Shown: positions 1 to 7,663 of the stretch, piece after piece | Layout of the letters: each line of letters starts with the position of its first letter | Position numbering within the stretch: position 1 is the first letter of the stretch | Assembly: GCF_020217025.1 (NCBI RefSeq) | Contig: NZ_JAIWOF010000139.1 | Coordinates: forward strand, 1 to 16,374 | Direction of reading: 5' to 3' | DNA from: Flavobacterium sp. | GTDB taxonomy: Bacteria > Bacteroidota > Bacteroidia > Flavobacteriales > Flavobacteriaceae | Length of the DNA stretch: 16,374 nucleotides | Translations under genes and position numbers: made by a program | Notes under the pieces: model-generated | Database searches by the model: none | The model's input: only the letters and a program-made list of their open reading frames with translations | Told to the model about the DNA's origin: nothing

Positions 1-1655
1 GTTTTATCGATAATTTCTTGAATATTGATAATCGCTTCGGGTAAATCCGCAAAAAGCTGCTTCATTTCGTCACCCGATTTGAAATAATATTCTTGATTTG
101 GTAATCCATAACGATAACCACGTCCACGACCAATTGGTGTCGCTTGTTTTTCACCATCTTTTACACACAATAAAATATCATGCGCATTGGCATCTTCTTT
201 ATTAACGTAATACGTATTATTAGTCGCAATTAACTTCACATTGTGCTTTTTCGCGAAAGCTATTAAGGTTTGGTTAACGCGATTTTCGTCTTCTTGTTTG
301 TGACGTATTAATTCCAAGTAGAAATCGGAACCGAATTGGTCTTTCCACCAAATCAAAGCTTCTTCTGCTTGACTTTCTCCAACATTTAGAATTTTACTTG
401 GAATTTCTCCGTATAAATTTCCAGAAAGCACGATGATATCTTCTTTGTAGTGTTCTACGATTTTTCTATCAATACGCGGAACATAATAGAAACCATCGGT
501 GTAAGCAATCGAAGACATTTTGGCTAAGTTGTGATAACCTTTTTTATTTTTGGCCAACAAAACTACTTGATAACCGTTGTCTTTTTTGGTCTTGTCTTTA
601 TGATCGTCACAGATATTGAATTCGCACCCTACAATAGGTTTGATTACGGTTTCTGTTGGTTCTTCTCCGTTTTCGACTAATTCCTTATTTTTAGTTTCAG
701 CAGCTTTGTTATGATTTAAAACGGCGCTTACAAAATGAAACGCACCCATCATGTTTCCAGTATCGGTCATGGCAACCGCTGGCATTTTGAATTTTGCCGA
801 AGCTTTCACTAAATCATTAATCGCAATGGTAGATTGTAACACCGAAAACTGCGTATGATTGTGCAAATGTGCAAAAGCAGCGTCTTTTAAATCCGATTTT
901 ACTTCTTCTGAAATTGTGGTTTGAACTTCCTCTTGTTCGATTTTTTTCAAACGCGCTCTGATTTCGTCAGAGGCTTGTTTCAGATTGATATGTTTTAATC
1001 CGATTAACTGGATTTCGCCTAGATTTTTTTCTCGGAAACTTCTGAAATATTCTGGCGTTACATCTAACTCTTCTTTGGTGAAAACTTCTCTTTTAATCAA
1101 CTCAAGAAAACAACGTGTTGTTGCTTCCACATCGGCAGTGGCATTATGTGCTTCTGCGAATGGTTGATTGAAAAGATATTGATGTAATTCGGTTAATGTT
1201 GGTAATTTGAATCTTCCACCACGACCACCAGGTAATTTTAATAAGTTGGCGGTGATTTCGGTACAGGTATCCAAAACCGGCATTTTAGTCATATCAGAAC
1301 CAATGTTCATTCGATGGAATTCACATCCCATAATATTAACATCAAACCCTACATTTTGACCAACGATGAATTTTGCTTTTGAAAGTGCAATATTGAATTT
1401 CTCTAAAACTTCAGATAGTAGAATTCCTTGCTCCATTGCCAATTCAGTAGAAATACCATGAATTCGTTCCGCATCATAAGGAATATTGAAACCTTCAGGC
1501 TTAACCAAATAATCTTGGTGCTCGATTAAATTCCCCATTTCGTCATGTAACTGCCAAGCAATTTGTATACAACGAGGCCAGTTATCGGTATCGGTAATGG
1601 GTGCCGACCAACTGCGCGGTAATCCTGTGGTTTCTGTATCGAAAATTAAGTACAT
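1..1655 (-). CDS. dnaE: DNA polymerase III alpha subunit with fused N-terminal exonuclease, partial (551 N-terminal codons)
   Basis: Replicative DNA polymerase catalytic subunit. The gene starts at the ATG at 1653-1655 and runs off the left edge, so only the N-terminal third is visible; the polymerase core is outside. Residues about 1-180 are a DEDDh 3'-5' proofreading exonuclease: DTET (D6, E8), GQNVGFD (D105) and HNATAD (H170, D175). A PHP domain follows from about residue 260, with HLHNH at 263-267, TDTGN near 297-301, and a typical YLELIRH segment further on. Translation by hand showed an open frame throughout. A proofreading domain placed ahead of PHP fits flavobacterial DnaE proteins of about 1500 residues and differs from PolC, where the exonuclease sits inside PHP. 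Threonine 299 occupies the place where active PHP domains usually carry histidine (TDHGN), so PHP may be structural only; this is inference. A good promoter lies just upstream. Confidence 0.93.
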   Translation of the reverse strand, partial: MYLIFDTETTGLPRSWSAPITDTDNWPRCIQIAWQLHDEMGNLIEHQDYLVKPEGFNIPYDAERIHGISTELAMEQGILLSEVLEKFNIALSKAKFIVGQNVGFDVNIMGCEFHRMNIGSDMTKMPVLDTCTEITANLLKLPGGRGGRFKLPTLTELHQYLFNQPFAEAHNATADVEATTRCFLELIKREVFTKEELDVTPEYFRSFREKNLGEIQLIGLKHINLKQASDEIRARLKKIEQEEVQTTISEEVKSDLKDAAFAHLHNHTQFSVLQSTIAINDLVKASAKFKMPAVAMTDTGNMMGAFHFVSAVLNHNKAAETKNKELVENGEEPTETVIKPIVGCEFNICDDHKDKTKKDNGYQVVLLAKNKKGYHNLAKMSSIAYTDGFYYVPRIDRKIVEHYKEDIIVLSGNLYGEIPSKILNVGESQAEEALIWWKDQFGSDFYLELIRHKQEDENRVNQTLIAFAKKHNVKLIATNNTYYVNKEDANAHDILLCVKDGEKQATPIGRGRGYRYGLPNQEYYFKSGDEMKQLFADLPEAIINIQEIIDK

Positions 1656-1707
1656 CTATCTGATAATTAAGCTAAAGAAAATTACAAAAGCTGATTTTGA
1701 ATAAAAA

Positions 1708-1738
1708 CAAAAATACATTTTAAGTTAATGAATGCCAA
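1708..1738 (-). promoter_or_regulatory. dnaE promoter, Bacteroidota type
   Basis: On the minus strand TATTTTTG (1708-1715) matches the TAnnTTTG -7 consensus. TTG (1736-1738) lies exactly 20 bases upstream, the usual spacing for Flavobacterium. Transcription would start about 50 bases ahead of the dnaE ATG. Confidence 0.6.
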
Positions 1739-1758
1739 TTTAAGTTATCAACAAAACA

Positions 1759-1790
1759 AAAAACCATCTGAATTGCTCCAGATGGTTTTT
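1759..1790 (-). terminator. Rho-independent terminator after the lipoprotein gene
   Basis: A perfect 12-bp stem, AAAAACCATCTG (1759-1770) with CAGATGGTTTTT (1779-1790), has an 8-base loop. On the minus strand the stem is followed by a T-rich run. It sits 23 bases past the lipoprotein stop and separates that gene from dnaE. Confidence 0.85.
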
Positions 1791-1812
1791 TTATTTTAAT
1801 TAGCTGTTATTA

Positions 1813-2508
1813 TTAAAATGTCGCTAAAGGTACTTTATAAAACCAACCTTCTGAGAAAGTAACAACATCTCCAAGTTCATCCACAACATTGAATTTAAAT
1901 TTCCCAGTAAATTTTCCGTCTAAAACTTCAGTAATCGTAATTTCTCCGTTACTTTGTTGCACATTAACTACTTTGAATTTAGCATTATTATTACCTCCTA
2001 CAATAGTAATTAAATCACCAGCTCTATATCCATTACCTCTTGAAACTAAAGTAATAGAAGTAACCGCTCCATTAGTAGTTGTTGTTGCAACTCTAATACC
2101 AGAACCAGAACCACCAGTAGTTTGAGCTCCAGCAGCATTATTTGTATAGCCACTACCCGCATTTTGAATAGCTGACAACTTGTATGCAGGACCAGAATAA
2201 ACTCTAGAATCATACGATTTTGATAATTCAGGGCTGTCTAAATCATAAGATGCAAAGTCATTTGTATTAGCAGTTCCTAAAATGTATGTCCCTACAGTAG
2301 CAGTACTTGTTTTCAACATTACAGTTTCATATTCTGTAAAAGCCGTAATCGTCAACGCCCCACCTGCGTCAACTGAAGCAACAGAATAATTTGCTCTCCA
2401 CGCATTATTATTAAAATTAGCCTGAAAAGCAGGAGTATTAGTCTGAATATCTTCTTGACAAGAAGCAAATAAAACCGTAGCAGCTATTAAAGAAAGTAAT
2501 TTTTTCAT
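1813..2508 (-). CDS. DUF6252-like lipoprotein with an inserted glycine-rich GxGY module
   Basis: Predicted 231-residue lipoprotein. It has a short hydrophobic signal and a lipobox LFASC, with lipidation at Cys17. The following residues QED resemble the acidic export signal that sends Bacteroidota lipoproteins to the cell surface (inference). Residues about 25-105 and 188-228 look like the small beta-rich DUF6252 family found in flavobacteria, ending in a segment of the form GKFTGKFKF...GWFYKVPL. Between them, about 112-184, lies a Gly/Ser/Thr-rich module with two GxGY turns (GSGYT at 118-122, GNGYR at 158-162) and a GDLITI strand. It resembles repeats seen in phage and cyanophage structural proteins. 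The function is unknown. The gene stands alone, with its own -7 element and terminator. Confidence 0.8.
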   Translation of the reverse strand: MKKLLSLIAATVLFASCQEDIQTNTPAFQANFNNNAWRANYSVASVDAGGALTITAFTEYETVMLKTSTATVGTYILGTANTNDFASYDLDSPELSKSYDSRVYSGPAYKLSAIQNAGSGYTNNAAGAQTTGGSGSGIRVATTTTNGAVTSITLVSRGNGYRAGDLITIVGGNNNAKFKVVNVQQSNGEITITEVLDGKFTGKFKFNVVDELGDVVTFSEGWFYKVPLATF

Positions 2509-2539
2509 TTTATTTATCCTATATATTATAAGTAGGTAA

Positions 2540-2547
2540 CAAAAATA
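2540..2547 (-). promoter_or_regulatory. -7 element of the lipoprotein gene
   Basis: TATTTTTG on the minus strand matches TAnnTTTG, 32 bases ahead of the start codon. A TTTG lies only 15 bases upstream, shorter than the usual spacing, so the -33 element is uncertain. Confidence 0.45.
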
Positions 2548-2606
2548 ACTTTTTTATTGAAACAAACACATTTTATCAGAAAAAATATTTTCAAACAACT
2601 TACACA

Positions 2607-2633
2607 TTTGTATTGCAAAGTTTTATATATTTG
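2607..2633 (+). promoter_or_regulatory. Promoter of rpsP-rimM-trmN6
   Basis: TATATTTG (2626-2633) matches the TAnnTTTG consensus. TTTG at 2607-2610 is the nearest -33 candidate, but the spacer is only 15 bases. The implied leader is about 40 bases and includes no obvious structure. Confidence 0.5.
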
Positions 2634-2680
2634 CACCCTTAAATAACCGAGGTCGAGAACCTCAAATTAATCACAAGATT

Positions 2681-3235
2681 ATGTCAGTAAAAATTAGATT
2701 ACAAAGACACGGAAAAAAAGGGAAACCTTTTTATTGGGTTGTTGCAGCAGATGCAAGATCAAAAAGAGATGGTAAATTCTTAGAAAAAATCGGAACTTAC
2801 AATCCAAACACTAACCCTGCAACTATCGATTTAAACATCGAAAAAGCTGCACAATGGTTACACAATGGTGCTCAGCCAACTGACACTGCAAGAGCAATTT
2901 TATCTTACACTGGTGCTTTATTAAAACACCACTTAGATGGAGGAGTTCGTAAAGGTGCTTTAACTCAAGAACAAGCTGATGCTAAATTAGCTACTTGGTT
3001 AGAAGAAAAAGCTGGTAAAGTTGATGCAAAAAAATCTGGTTTATCTAAAGCAGAGGCTGATGCAAAAGCAAAAGCATTTAAAGCAGAACAAGAAGCAAAC
3101 GCTAAACGTATTGCTGCTCAAGCTGAGGCTGCAAAAGCTGCTGAAGCTACAGAAGAAGTTGCTGAAGAAGTAGTTGAGGCTGCTGCTGAAGAAGCTCCAG
3201 CTGTTGAAGAAAACAACGAAGAAACTCAAGCATAA
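2681..3235 (+). CDS. rpsP: 30S ribosomal protein bS16 with long C-terminal tail
   Basis: Small-subunit ribosomal protein that helps assemble the 16S rRNA 5' and central domains. Residues 1-80 are the conserved bS16 core (MSVKIRLQRHGKKGKPFYWVV, then RDGKFLEKIGTYNP and a TDTARAIL segment). The protein is 184 residues, about twice the usual 80-90. The extra part from about residue 100 is rich in Ala, Glu and Lys and probably helical or disordered; such tails are usual in Bacteroidota. It is the first gene of an operon, with rimM 15 bases downstream. No Shine-Dalgarno sequence precedes the ATG. Confidence 0.97.
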   Translation: MSVKIRLQRHGKKGKPFYWVVAADARSKRDGKFLEKIGTYNPNTNPATIDLNIEKAAQWLHNGAQPTDTARAILSYTGALLKHHLDGGVRKGALTQEQADAKLATWLEEKAGKVDAKKSGLSKAEADAKAKAFKAEQEANAKRIAAQAEAAKAAEATEEVAEEVVEAAAEEAPAVEENNEETQA

Positions 3236-3250
3236 TTTTATAGCGATTCC

Positions 3251-3778
3251 ATGCGTAAAGAAGATTGTTTCTATTTAGGTAAAATCGCGAAAAAATTTAG
3301 TTTCAAAGGGGAAGTATTGGCGTATTTAGACACCGACGAACCCGAATTGTATCAAAATTTGGAATCAGTTTTTGTTGAAATCAACAAAAGTCTGGTTCCA
3401 TTTTTTATTGAAAGTAGTTCGCTTCACAAAGAAAAATTCTTACGCATCCGATTTGAAGACATTCAAACCGAAGAAGAAGCAGACGAAATCATGGGAAGCG
3501 AAATTTATCTTCCCCTTTCTATGTTACCTAAATTAGAAGGCACTCAGTTTTATTACCACGAAGTAATTGGATTTGATGTAATTGATACCCGTTTAGGAAA
3601 TATTGGAAAAATTGCCGCTATTAATGACAGTGGTGCTCAACCCCTTTTTGAAATCGATAAAAACGGAACTGAAATTTTAATTCCGTTTATTGATGATTTC
3701 ATCATTGCACTTGACAGAGTAAACAAAACCATTACATTAGAAACTCCTGAAGGTTTGGTTGATTTATATCTTGGATAA
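3251..3778 (+). CDS. rimM: Ribosome maturation factor RimM
   Basis: Assembly factor for the 30S head; it binds uS19 and assists late 16S rRNA processing. The 175 residues match the family length. The N-terminal RimM domain (about 5-90) opens with LGKIAKKFSFKGEV. The C-terminal PRC-barrel-like domain (about 98-172) shows FYYHEVIGF, ILIPFIDDFI and TPEGL, all typical of RimM. It lies 15 bases behind rpsP, as in many bacteria, and 5 bases ahead of the methyltransferase gene. In enterobacteria trmD and rplS come next; here trmN6 takes that position. Confidence 0.95.
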   Translation: MRKEDCFYLGKIAKKFSFKGEVLAYLDTDEPELYQNLESVFVEINKSLVPFFIESSSLHKEKFLRIRFEDIQTEEEADEIMGSEIYLPLSMLPKLEGTQFYYHEVIGFDVIDTRLGNIGKIAAINDSGAQPLFEIDKNGTEILIPFIDDFIIALDRVNKTITLETPEGLVDLYLG

Positions 3779-3783
3779 TTCCG

Positions 3784-4491
3784 ATGACTTTTAACTTCAA
3801 ACAATTTCACGTTAATCAAGATCGTTGTGCTATGAAAATTGGCACGGATGGTGTTTTGCTTGGCGCTTGGACTCCGTTAATCAACAATCCTTATAATGTT
3901 TTAGACATTGGTGCTGGAACTGGGATTTTATCTTTAATGTTAGCCCAAAGAAGCAACGCCGAACAAATTGATGCCATTGAAATTGACGAAGACGCTTACG
4001 AACAATGTGTTGGAAATTTTGAAGCTTCGCCTTGGGGTGATAAATTATTTTGTTTTCATGCAGGTTTGGATGAATTTGTAGACGAACCTGAAGATGAGTA
4101 TGATTTAATTATTTCTAATCCACCTTTTTATACGGATGATTATAAATCAGATAACTCTTCGAGAGATTTAGCACGTTTTGAAGATGCTTTGCCTTTTGAA
4201 GAATTGATTGAAGCAGCTGCTTTATTACTTTCGGATAACGGAATTTTCTCTGTGATTATTCCTTATAAAGAAGAAGAACGTTTTGTTGCCATGTGTAAAG
4301 AATTGGATTTATTTCCACTAAAAATTACTCGTGTAAAAGGTACTCCAACATCAGAAATTAAAAGAAGTTTATTGGCTTTTTGCAGAATGGAACAAACTCC
4401 GTTAATTGATGAGTTAGTCATTGAAATTTCTAGACATAATTATACTCCTGAATACATCGAATTGACGAAAGAGTTCTATTTGAAGATGTAG
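3784..4491 (+). CDS. trmN6: tRNA1(Val) (adenine(37)-N6)-methyltransferase
   Basis: SAM-dependent methyltransferase of the TrmN6/YfiC family, which makes m6A at position 37 of tRNA-Val in E. coli. The 235 residues include an N-terminal segment typical of the family (FHVNQDRCAMKIGTDG), SAM-binding motif I DIGAGTG at 41-47, an acidic ribose-binding residue in AIEIDED, and the catalytic NPPF at 112-115. The gene starts 5 bases after rimM, so the two are probably translated together. Ribosomal protein, ribosome maturation factor and tRNA methylase form one translation-apparatus operon. Exact substrate specificity is inferred from family resemblance. Confidence 0.9.
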   Translation: MTFNFKQFHVNQDRCAMKIGTDGVLLGAWTPLINNPYNVLDIGAGTGILSLMLAQRSNAEQIDAIEIDEDAYEQCVGNFEASPWGDKLFCFHAGLDEFVDEPEDEYDLIISNPPFYTDDYKSDNSSRDLARFEDALPFEELIEAAALLLSDNGIFSVIIPYKEEERFVAMCKELDLFPLKITRVKGTPTSEIKRSLLAFCRMEQTPLIDELVIEISRHNYTPEYIELTKEFYLKM

Positions 4492-4566
4492 CCCTAGCCC
4501 AGATGGTAGCGGCATCTCCCGATAGCTATCGGGAATATAGCGGACAGCTGGAAAAAGCTTCTTATA
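4491..4566 (+). repeat. Flavobacterial structured intergenic repeat (AGCGGCATC...ATATAGCGG type)
   Basis: Directly behind the trmN6 stop lies a block starting CCTAGCCCAGATGG, then TAGCGGCATC, a perfect 16-base palindrome CCCGATAGCTATCGGG (4518-4533), then ATATAGCGGACAGCTGG and AAGCTTCT. I recognise this layout, constant flanks around a variable hairpin, from intergenic regions of many Flavobacterium genomes, where it recurs. It may correspond to the Rfam Flavo-1 family, which I could not check. Its role is unknown; it could be a 3' UTR structure for the rpsP operon or a mobile miniature repeat. Only one copy is in this window. Confidence 0.65.
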
Positions 4567-4585
4567 AAATTATAACACTTGTTCG

Positions 4586-4616
4586 TTGATTTGTTAAAAA
4601 TCTTTACTTACTTTTG
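4586..4616 (+). promoter_or_regulatory. Promoter of the acyl-CoA dehydrogenase gene
   Basis: TTG (4586-4588), a 20-base spacer and TACTTTTG (4609-4616) give a full Bacteroidota promoter. The start site would fall near 4620-4623, leaving a leader of about 15 bases before the ATG at 4637. This rules out the in-frame GTG at 4616, which lies inside the -7 element. Confidence 0.65.
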
Positions 4617-4636
4617 TGACTTTCAAATCAAAAACT

Positions 4637-5815
4637 ATGAGACCAGACTTATTTCAATCTCCAGATTATTATTTATTAGACGAATTATTATCTGACGAAC
4701 ATAAAATGGTGCGTGATGCTGCACGTGCTTGGGTAAAAAAAGAAGTTTCTCCAATTATTGAAGAATACGCACAAAGAGCAGAATTTCCAAAACAAATCGT
4801 AAAAGGTTTAGGAGAAATTGGTGGATTTGGCCCATATATTCCAGTAGAATATGGTGGTGCTGGATTAGACCAAATTTCGTACGGATTAATCATGCAAGAA
4901 ATTGAAAGAGGAGATTCGGGTGTACGTTCGACTTCATCTGTTCAGTCTTCTTTGGTGATGTATCCAATTTGGAAATATGGAAACGAAGAACAAAGAATGA
5001 AATATTTACCAAAATTAGCCACTGGAGAATTCATTGGTTGTTTTGGTTTAACTGAGCCAGATTACGGTTCAAATCCAGGTGGAATGGTAACTAATTTTAA
5101 AGATATGGGCGATCATTATCTTTTAAATGGTGCTAAAATGTGGATTTCGAATGCACCTTTTGCTGACATTGCAGTAGTTTGGGCTAAAAATGAAGAAGGA
5201 AGAATTCACGGATTAATCGTGGAAAGAGGAATGGAAGGTTTTTCAACTCCTGAAACACACAATAAATGGTCGTTAAGAGCTTCTGCAACAGGAGAGCTTA
5301 TTTTTGACAACGTAAAAGTTCCTAAAGAAAACTTATTACCAAACAAATCTGGATTAGGAGCACCACTAGGCTGTTTAGATTCGGCACGTTATGGAATTGC
5401 TTGGGGAGCGATTGGAGCAGCAATGGATTGTTATGATACTGCTTTGAGATATTCAAAAGAAAGAATTCAGTTTGACAAACCAATTGGAGCTACGCAATTA
5501 CAACAAAAGAAATTAGCTGAAATGATTACTGAAATCACGAAAGCACAATTGTTAACTTGGAGATTGGGTGTTTTAAGAAACGAAGGAAAAGCGACTACAG
5601 CTCAAATTTCGATGGCGAAAAGAAACAATGTTGACATGGCGTTAACTATTGCTCGCGATGCACGTCAAATGTTAGGTGGAATGGGAATTACAGGTGAATA
5701 TTCAATCATGAGACACATGATGAATTTAGAATCTGTAGTGACTTACGAAGGAACTCATGACATTCACTTGTTAATTACAGGTATGGATGTTACAGGTTTC
5801 CCGGCATTCAAATAA
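4637..5815 (+). CDS. Glutaryl-CoA dehydrogenase-like acyl-CoA dehydrogenase
   Basis: FAD-dependent acyl-CoA dehydrogenase of 392 residues. The closest match I recognise is glutaryl-CoA dehydrogenase, which oxidises and decarboxylates glutaryl-CoA to crotonyl-CoA in lysine and tryptophan breakdown. Shared segments include GVRSTSSVQSS (R97, equivalent to the substrate-carboxylate-binding Arg94), CFGLTEPDYGSNPGG, KWSLRASATGELIFDNV, GCLDSARYGIAWG and YEGTHDIHLLITG. The last holds the catalytic base, E371. The ATG at 4637 is chosen because the upstream GTG at 4616 lies within the promoter. The gene is monocistronic: own promoter, own terminator, electron-transfer flavoprotein not nearby. Substrate assignment rests on remembered similarity, so a related acyl-CoA substrate remains possible. 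Confidence 0.85.
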   Translation: MRPDLFQSPDYYLLDELLSDEHKMVRDAARAWVKKEVSPIIEEYAQRAEFPKQIVKGLGEIGGFGPYIPVEYGGAGLDQISYGLIMQEIERGDSGVRSTSSVQSSLVMYPIWKYGNEEQRMKYLPKLATGEFIGCFGLTEPDYGSNPGGMVTNFKDMGDHYLLNGAKMWISNAPFADIAVVWAKNEEGRIHGLIVERGMEGFSTPETHNKWSLRASATGELIFDNVKVPKENLLPNKSGLGAPLGCLDSARYGIAWGAIGAAMDCYDTALRYSKERIQFDKPIGATQLQQKKLAEMITEITKAQLLTWRLGVLRNEGKATTAQISMAKRNNVDMALTIARDARQMLGGMGITGEYSIMRHMMNLESVVTYEGTHDIHLLITGMDVTGFPAFK

Positions 5816-5839
5816 TTAAACAATAGATAAAATTGATAC

Positions 5840-5870
5840 AAAATGCTTCTCTTTTTAGGGAAGCATTTTT
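5840..5870 (+). terminator. Rho-independent terminator after the acyl-CoA dehydrogenase gene
   Basis: The stem AAAATGCTTC (5840-5849) pairs with GAAGCATTTT (5860-5869) around a 10-base loop and continues into T, 24 bases after the stop codon. Confidence 0.8.
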
Positions 5871-5938
5871 ACATTTGTAGTGTACGGATTCAAAACCAAA
5901 TGAAGTTAGAATTTCGTATATAAATTAAAAATTGCCTT

Positions 5939-6721
5939 ATGAATATTCAAACCATAAACCAATCGATTCAAAATCAGAAAGAACAATTGTTAAACCATTC
6001 GTTATACAATAAAGTAAAAACGATTGACGATTTACATTGTTTCTTAGAAAACCACATTTATGCGGTTTGGGATTTTATGTCGTTATTAAAAGCCTTACAA
6101 AATAAATTAACTTGCACCACAACACCTTGGTTACCAATTGGAAATCCAGAAATTCGTTATTTAATTAATGAAATTGTTGTAGCCGAAGAAACTGATTTAA
6201 CATTGGATGGCACGCGACAAAGTCATTTTGAAATGTATTTGGATGCGATGACGCAATGTGGCGCTTCGACAACTCAAATCAATTCATTTTTGAAGAATGT
6301 GGAAGAAACCAAAAACATTTTTGTATCGATTAAACAAAGTGATTTACATCCGAATGTGAAAGCGTTTTTGGATTTTACTTTCCGTGTGATTGAACAAGGA
6401 AAACCTCATGAAATTGCGGCTGCATTTACTTTTGGAAGAGAAGATTTGATTCCGAATATGTTTACCGAAATCTTGAAAAACTTTCAGCAAAACTTCCCAG
6501 AAACCAATTTATCAAAACTAATTTATTATTTCGAAAGACATATTGAATTAGACGCTGATGAGCACGGACCAATGGCAATGCAAATGATTGCAGAACTTTG
6601 TAGCGATTCAGATCAGAAATGGAATGAAGTACAAGAAGTTTCGGTTTTAGCTTTAGAAAAAAGAATCGGACTTTGGAATGCCATTGAAGAGCAAGTGGAA
6701 CATAAACATGAATTAGTATAA
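5939..6721 (+). CDS. DUF3050 family, heme-oxygenase-like protein
   Basis: A 260-residue all-helical protein matching my memory of DUF3050, part of the heme-oxygenase-like diiron superfamily. Candidate metal ligands are present in helix-style contexts: E37 and H39 in ENHIYAVWDF, E83/E84 in VVAEET, H96 in QSHFEMY, E158, E168 in FGRED, and E199, H201, D205, D207 and H209 in the ERHIELDADEHGPMA segment. These fit an oxidase with two irons, but the reaction is unknown. The gene is alone on the plus strand and converges with a ferredoxin gene. No clear TAnnTTTG element was found in the 68 bases between the preceding terminator and its ATG. Confidence 0.8.
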   Translation: MNIQTINQSIQNQKEQLLNHSLYNKVKTIDDLHCFLENHIYAVWDFMSLLKALQNKLTCTTTPWLPIGNPEIRYLINEIVVAEETDLTLDGTRQSHFEMYLDAMTQCGASTTQINSFLKNVEETKNIFVSIKQSDLHPNVKAFLDFTFRVIEQGKPHEIAAAFTFGREDLIPNMFTEILKNFQQNFPETNLSKLIYYFERHIELDADEHGPMAMQMIAELCSDSDQKWNEVQEVSVLALEKRIGLWNAIEEQVEHKHELV

Positions 6722-6725
6722 AAGC

Positions 6726-6755
6726 AAAAGCGAGAATTACTTCTCGCTTTTTTTA
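6726..6755. terminator. Bidirectional terminator between DUF3050 and ferredoxin genes
   Basis: The stem AAAAGCGAGAA (6726-6736) pairs with TTCTCGCTTTT (6741-6751), with a TTAC loop. T-rich runs follow on both strands. The genes converge here and the ferredoxin stop codon (6753-6755) lies just outside the stem. Confidence 0.85.
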
Positions 6756-7085
6756 TTGTTCTGGTGCTATTTCGATTTCCAAACCTTCTAAATCTTCTGT
6801 GATTGGAATTTGGCAGCCTAATCTCGAATTATCCTTTACGTGATAGGCTTCCCAAAGCATTGCTTCTTCATCTGGGTTGCGTTCTAAAGAAACCACATCG
6901 TTTAAAACATAACACTGACAAGAAGCGCACATGGCCATTCCGCCACAAACACCAACAGTTCCTTCTTCGGCTAATTCATAAGAACGAATTAACTCCATGA
7001 TGTTCATGTTCATATCGGTTGGTGCTAACACTTCGTGTTTAACTCCATTTCTGTCGGTTATAAAAATAGTTACGTCTTGTGGCAT
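6753..7085 (-). CDS. Adrenodoxin-type 2Fe-2S ferredoxin
   Basis: Small soluble electron carrier of 110 residues. The cluster ligands are C47, C53 and C56 in GVCGGMAMCASC, plus C91 in RLGCQI, the CX5CX2C...C pattern of the vertebrate/ISC-type (adrenodoxin-like) ferredoxins. The acidic surface (EE, DEEAMLWEA) suits docking to a reductase. It is the last gene of a cluster with a ferredoxin-NADP reductase two genes upstream, which is the likely electron donor. The ATG begins 1 base after the stop of the preceding gene, pointing to translational coupling. Confidence 0.93.
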   Translation of the reverse strand: MPQDVTIFITDRNGVKHEVLAPTDMNMNIMELIRSYELAEEGTVGVCGGMAMCASCQCYVLNDVVSLERNPDEEAMLWEAYHVKDNSRLGCQIPITEDLEGLEIEIAPEQ

Positions 7086-7086
7086 G

Positions 7087-7662
7087 CTATTTCAAATAAT
7101 TTATGATATATTCTTTATAATATAAGTGCTTCTTGCTTTGATTTTTAAACTTTTCTAACAATTCTTTATTATCAGAAATTATATTTTTAACAACTGCATT
7201 TGTCAGTTTCTTAACTTCAGCAGTTTGAAGATCAAGCACTTTCTCAACTCGTGTCACCATATAAATATCCATAACTTGAGCAGACTCAGTAGAATAAAAA
7301 TAACACAATTTATTAACGAATTCTAATTTATAAAAAGCATAATCATTAATCTTTGACTTATAACCATCAACGATATATATATTTTTACCATCAGAAAAAC
7401 CAAATACCTTTCCAATACTTTTCACTTCTTCTTTTTCAACATCTTGAAAATACACTTTCAAATATTCAAAAGAAAAATTAGTATTGTATTTTACATTGTG
7501 AGATTTAATTTCTCCAGCCAATTTCTGAGATGGATTATTATCCCTAAACTCTTCAAAACTTTTATAAACTCCTGGTTTTATCAAAGAATCTGATAAAATA
7601 GGAAATTGAGCAAAAGAACAAATACTCATAAAAAAGAAAAGAATTGTAATTAAATTCTTCAT
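7087..7662 (-). CDS. Secreted protein of unknown function
   Basis: 191 residues with a clear signal peptide: MKN, a hydrophobic run through ITILFFFMSIC, and a likely cleavage site near SFA/Q at residues 17-20. The mature part begins with an IKPGVYKSFEEFRDNNPS segment that I have seen at the start of many secreted flavobacterial proteins of unknown role; the rest is mixed alpha/beta with many Lys, Tyr and Asp. No catalytic motif is visible. The ATG at 7662 is preferred over an upstream TTG at 7671 because it follows the reductase stop by 1 base. It therefore sits between two redox genes in a tightly packed unit, which is unexpected for an exported protein. Confidence 0.8.
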   Translation of the reverse strand: MKNLITILFFFMSICSFAQFPILSDSLIKPGVYKSFEEFRDNNPSQKLAGEIKSHNVKYNTNFSFEYLKVYFQDVEKEEVKSIGKVFGFSDGKNIYIVDGYKSKINDYAFYKLEFVNKLCYFYSTESAQVMDIYMVTRVEKVLDLQTAEVKKLTNAVVKNIISDNKELLEKFKNQSKKHLYYKEYIINYLK

Positions 7663-7663
7663 A

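Noticed and set aside
985..1167. 60-codon plus-strand ORF within dnaE
   Set aside because: Antisense shadow of the exonuclease-domain coding sequence.
2681..3235. Possibility that the Ala/Glu/Lys tail of bS16 is a fused second protein
   Set aside because: Long tails of this composition are normal for bS16 in Bacteroidota, and no second domain is visible.
4616..4636. Extended acyl-CoA dehydrogenase start at GTG 4616 (7 extra residues)
   Set aside because: The GTG lies inside the -7 promoter element, and the ATG at 4637 aligns with the start of the conserved protein.
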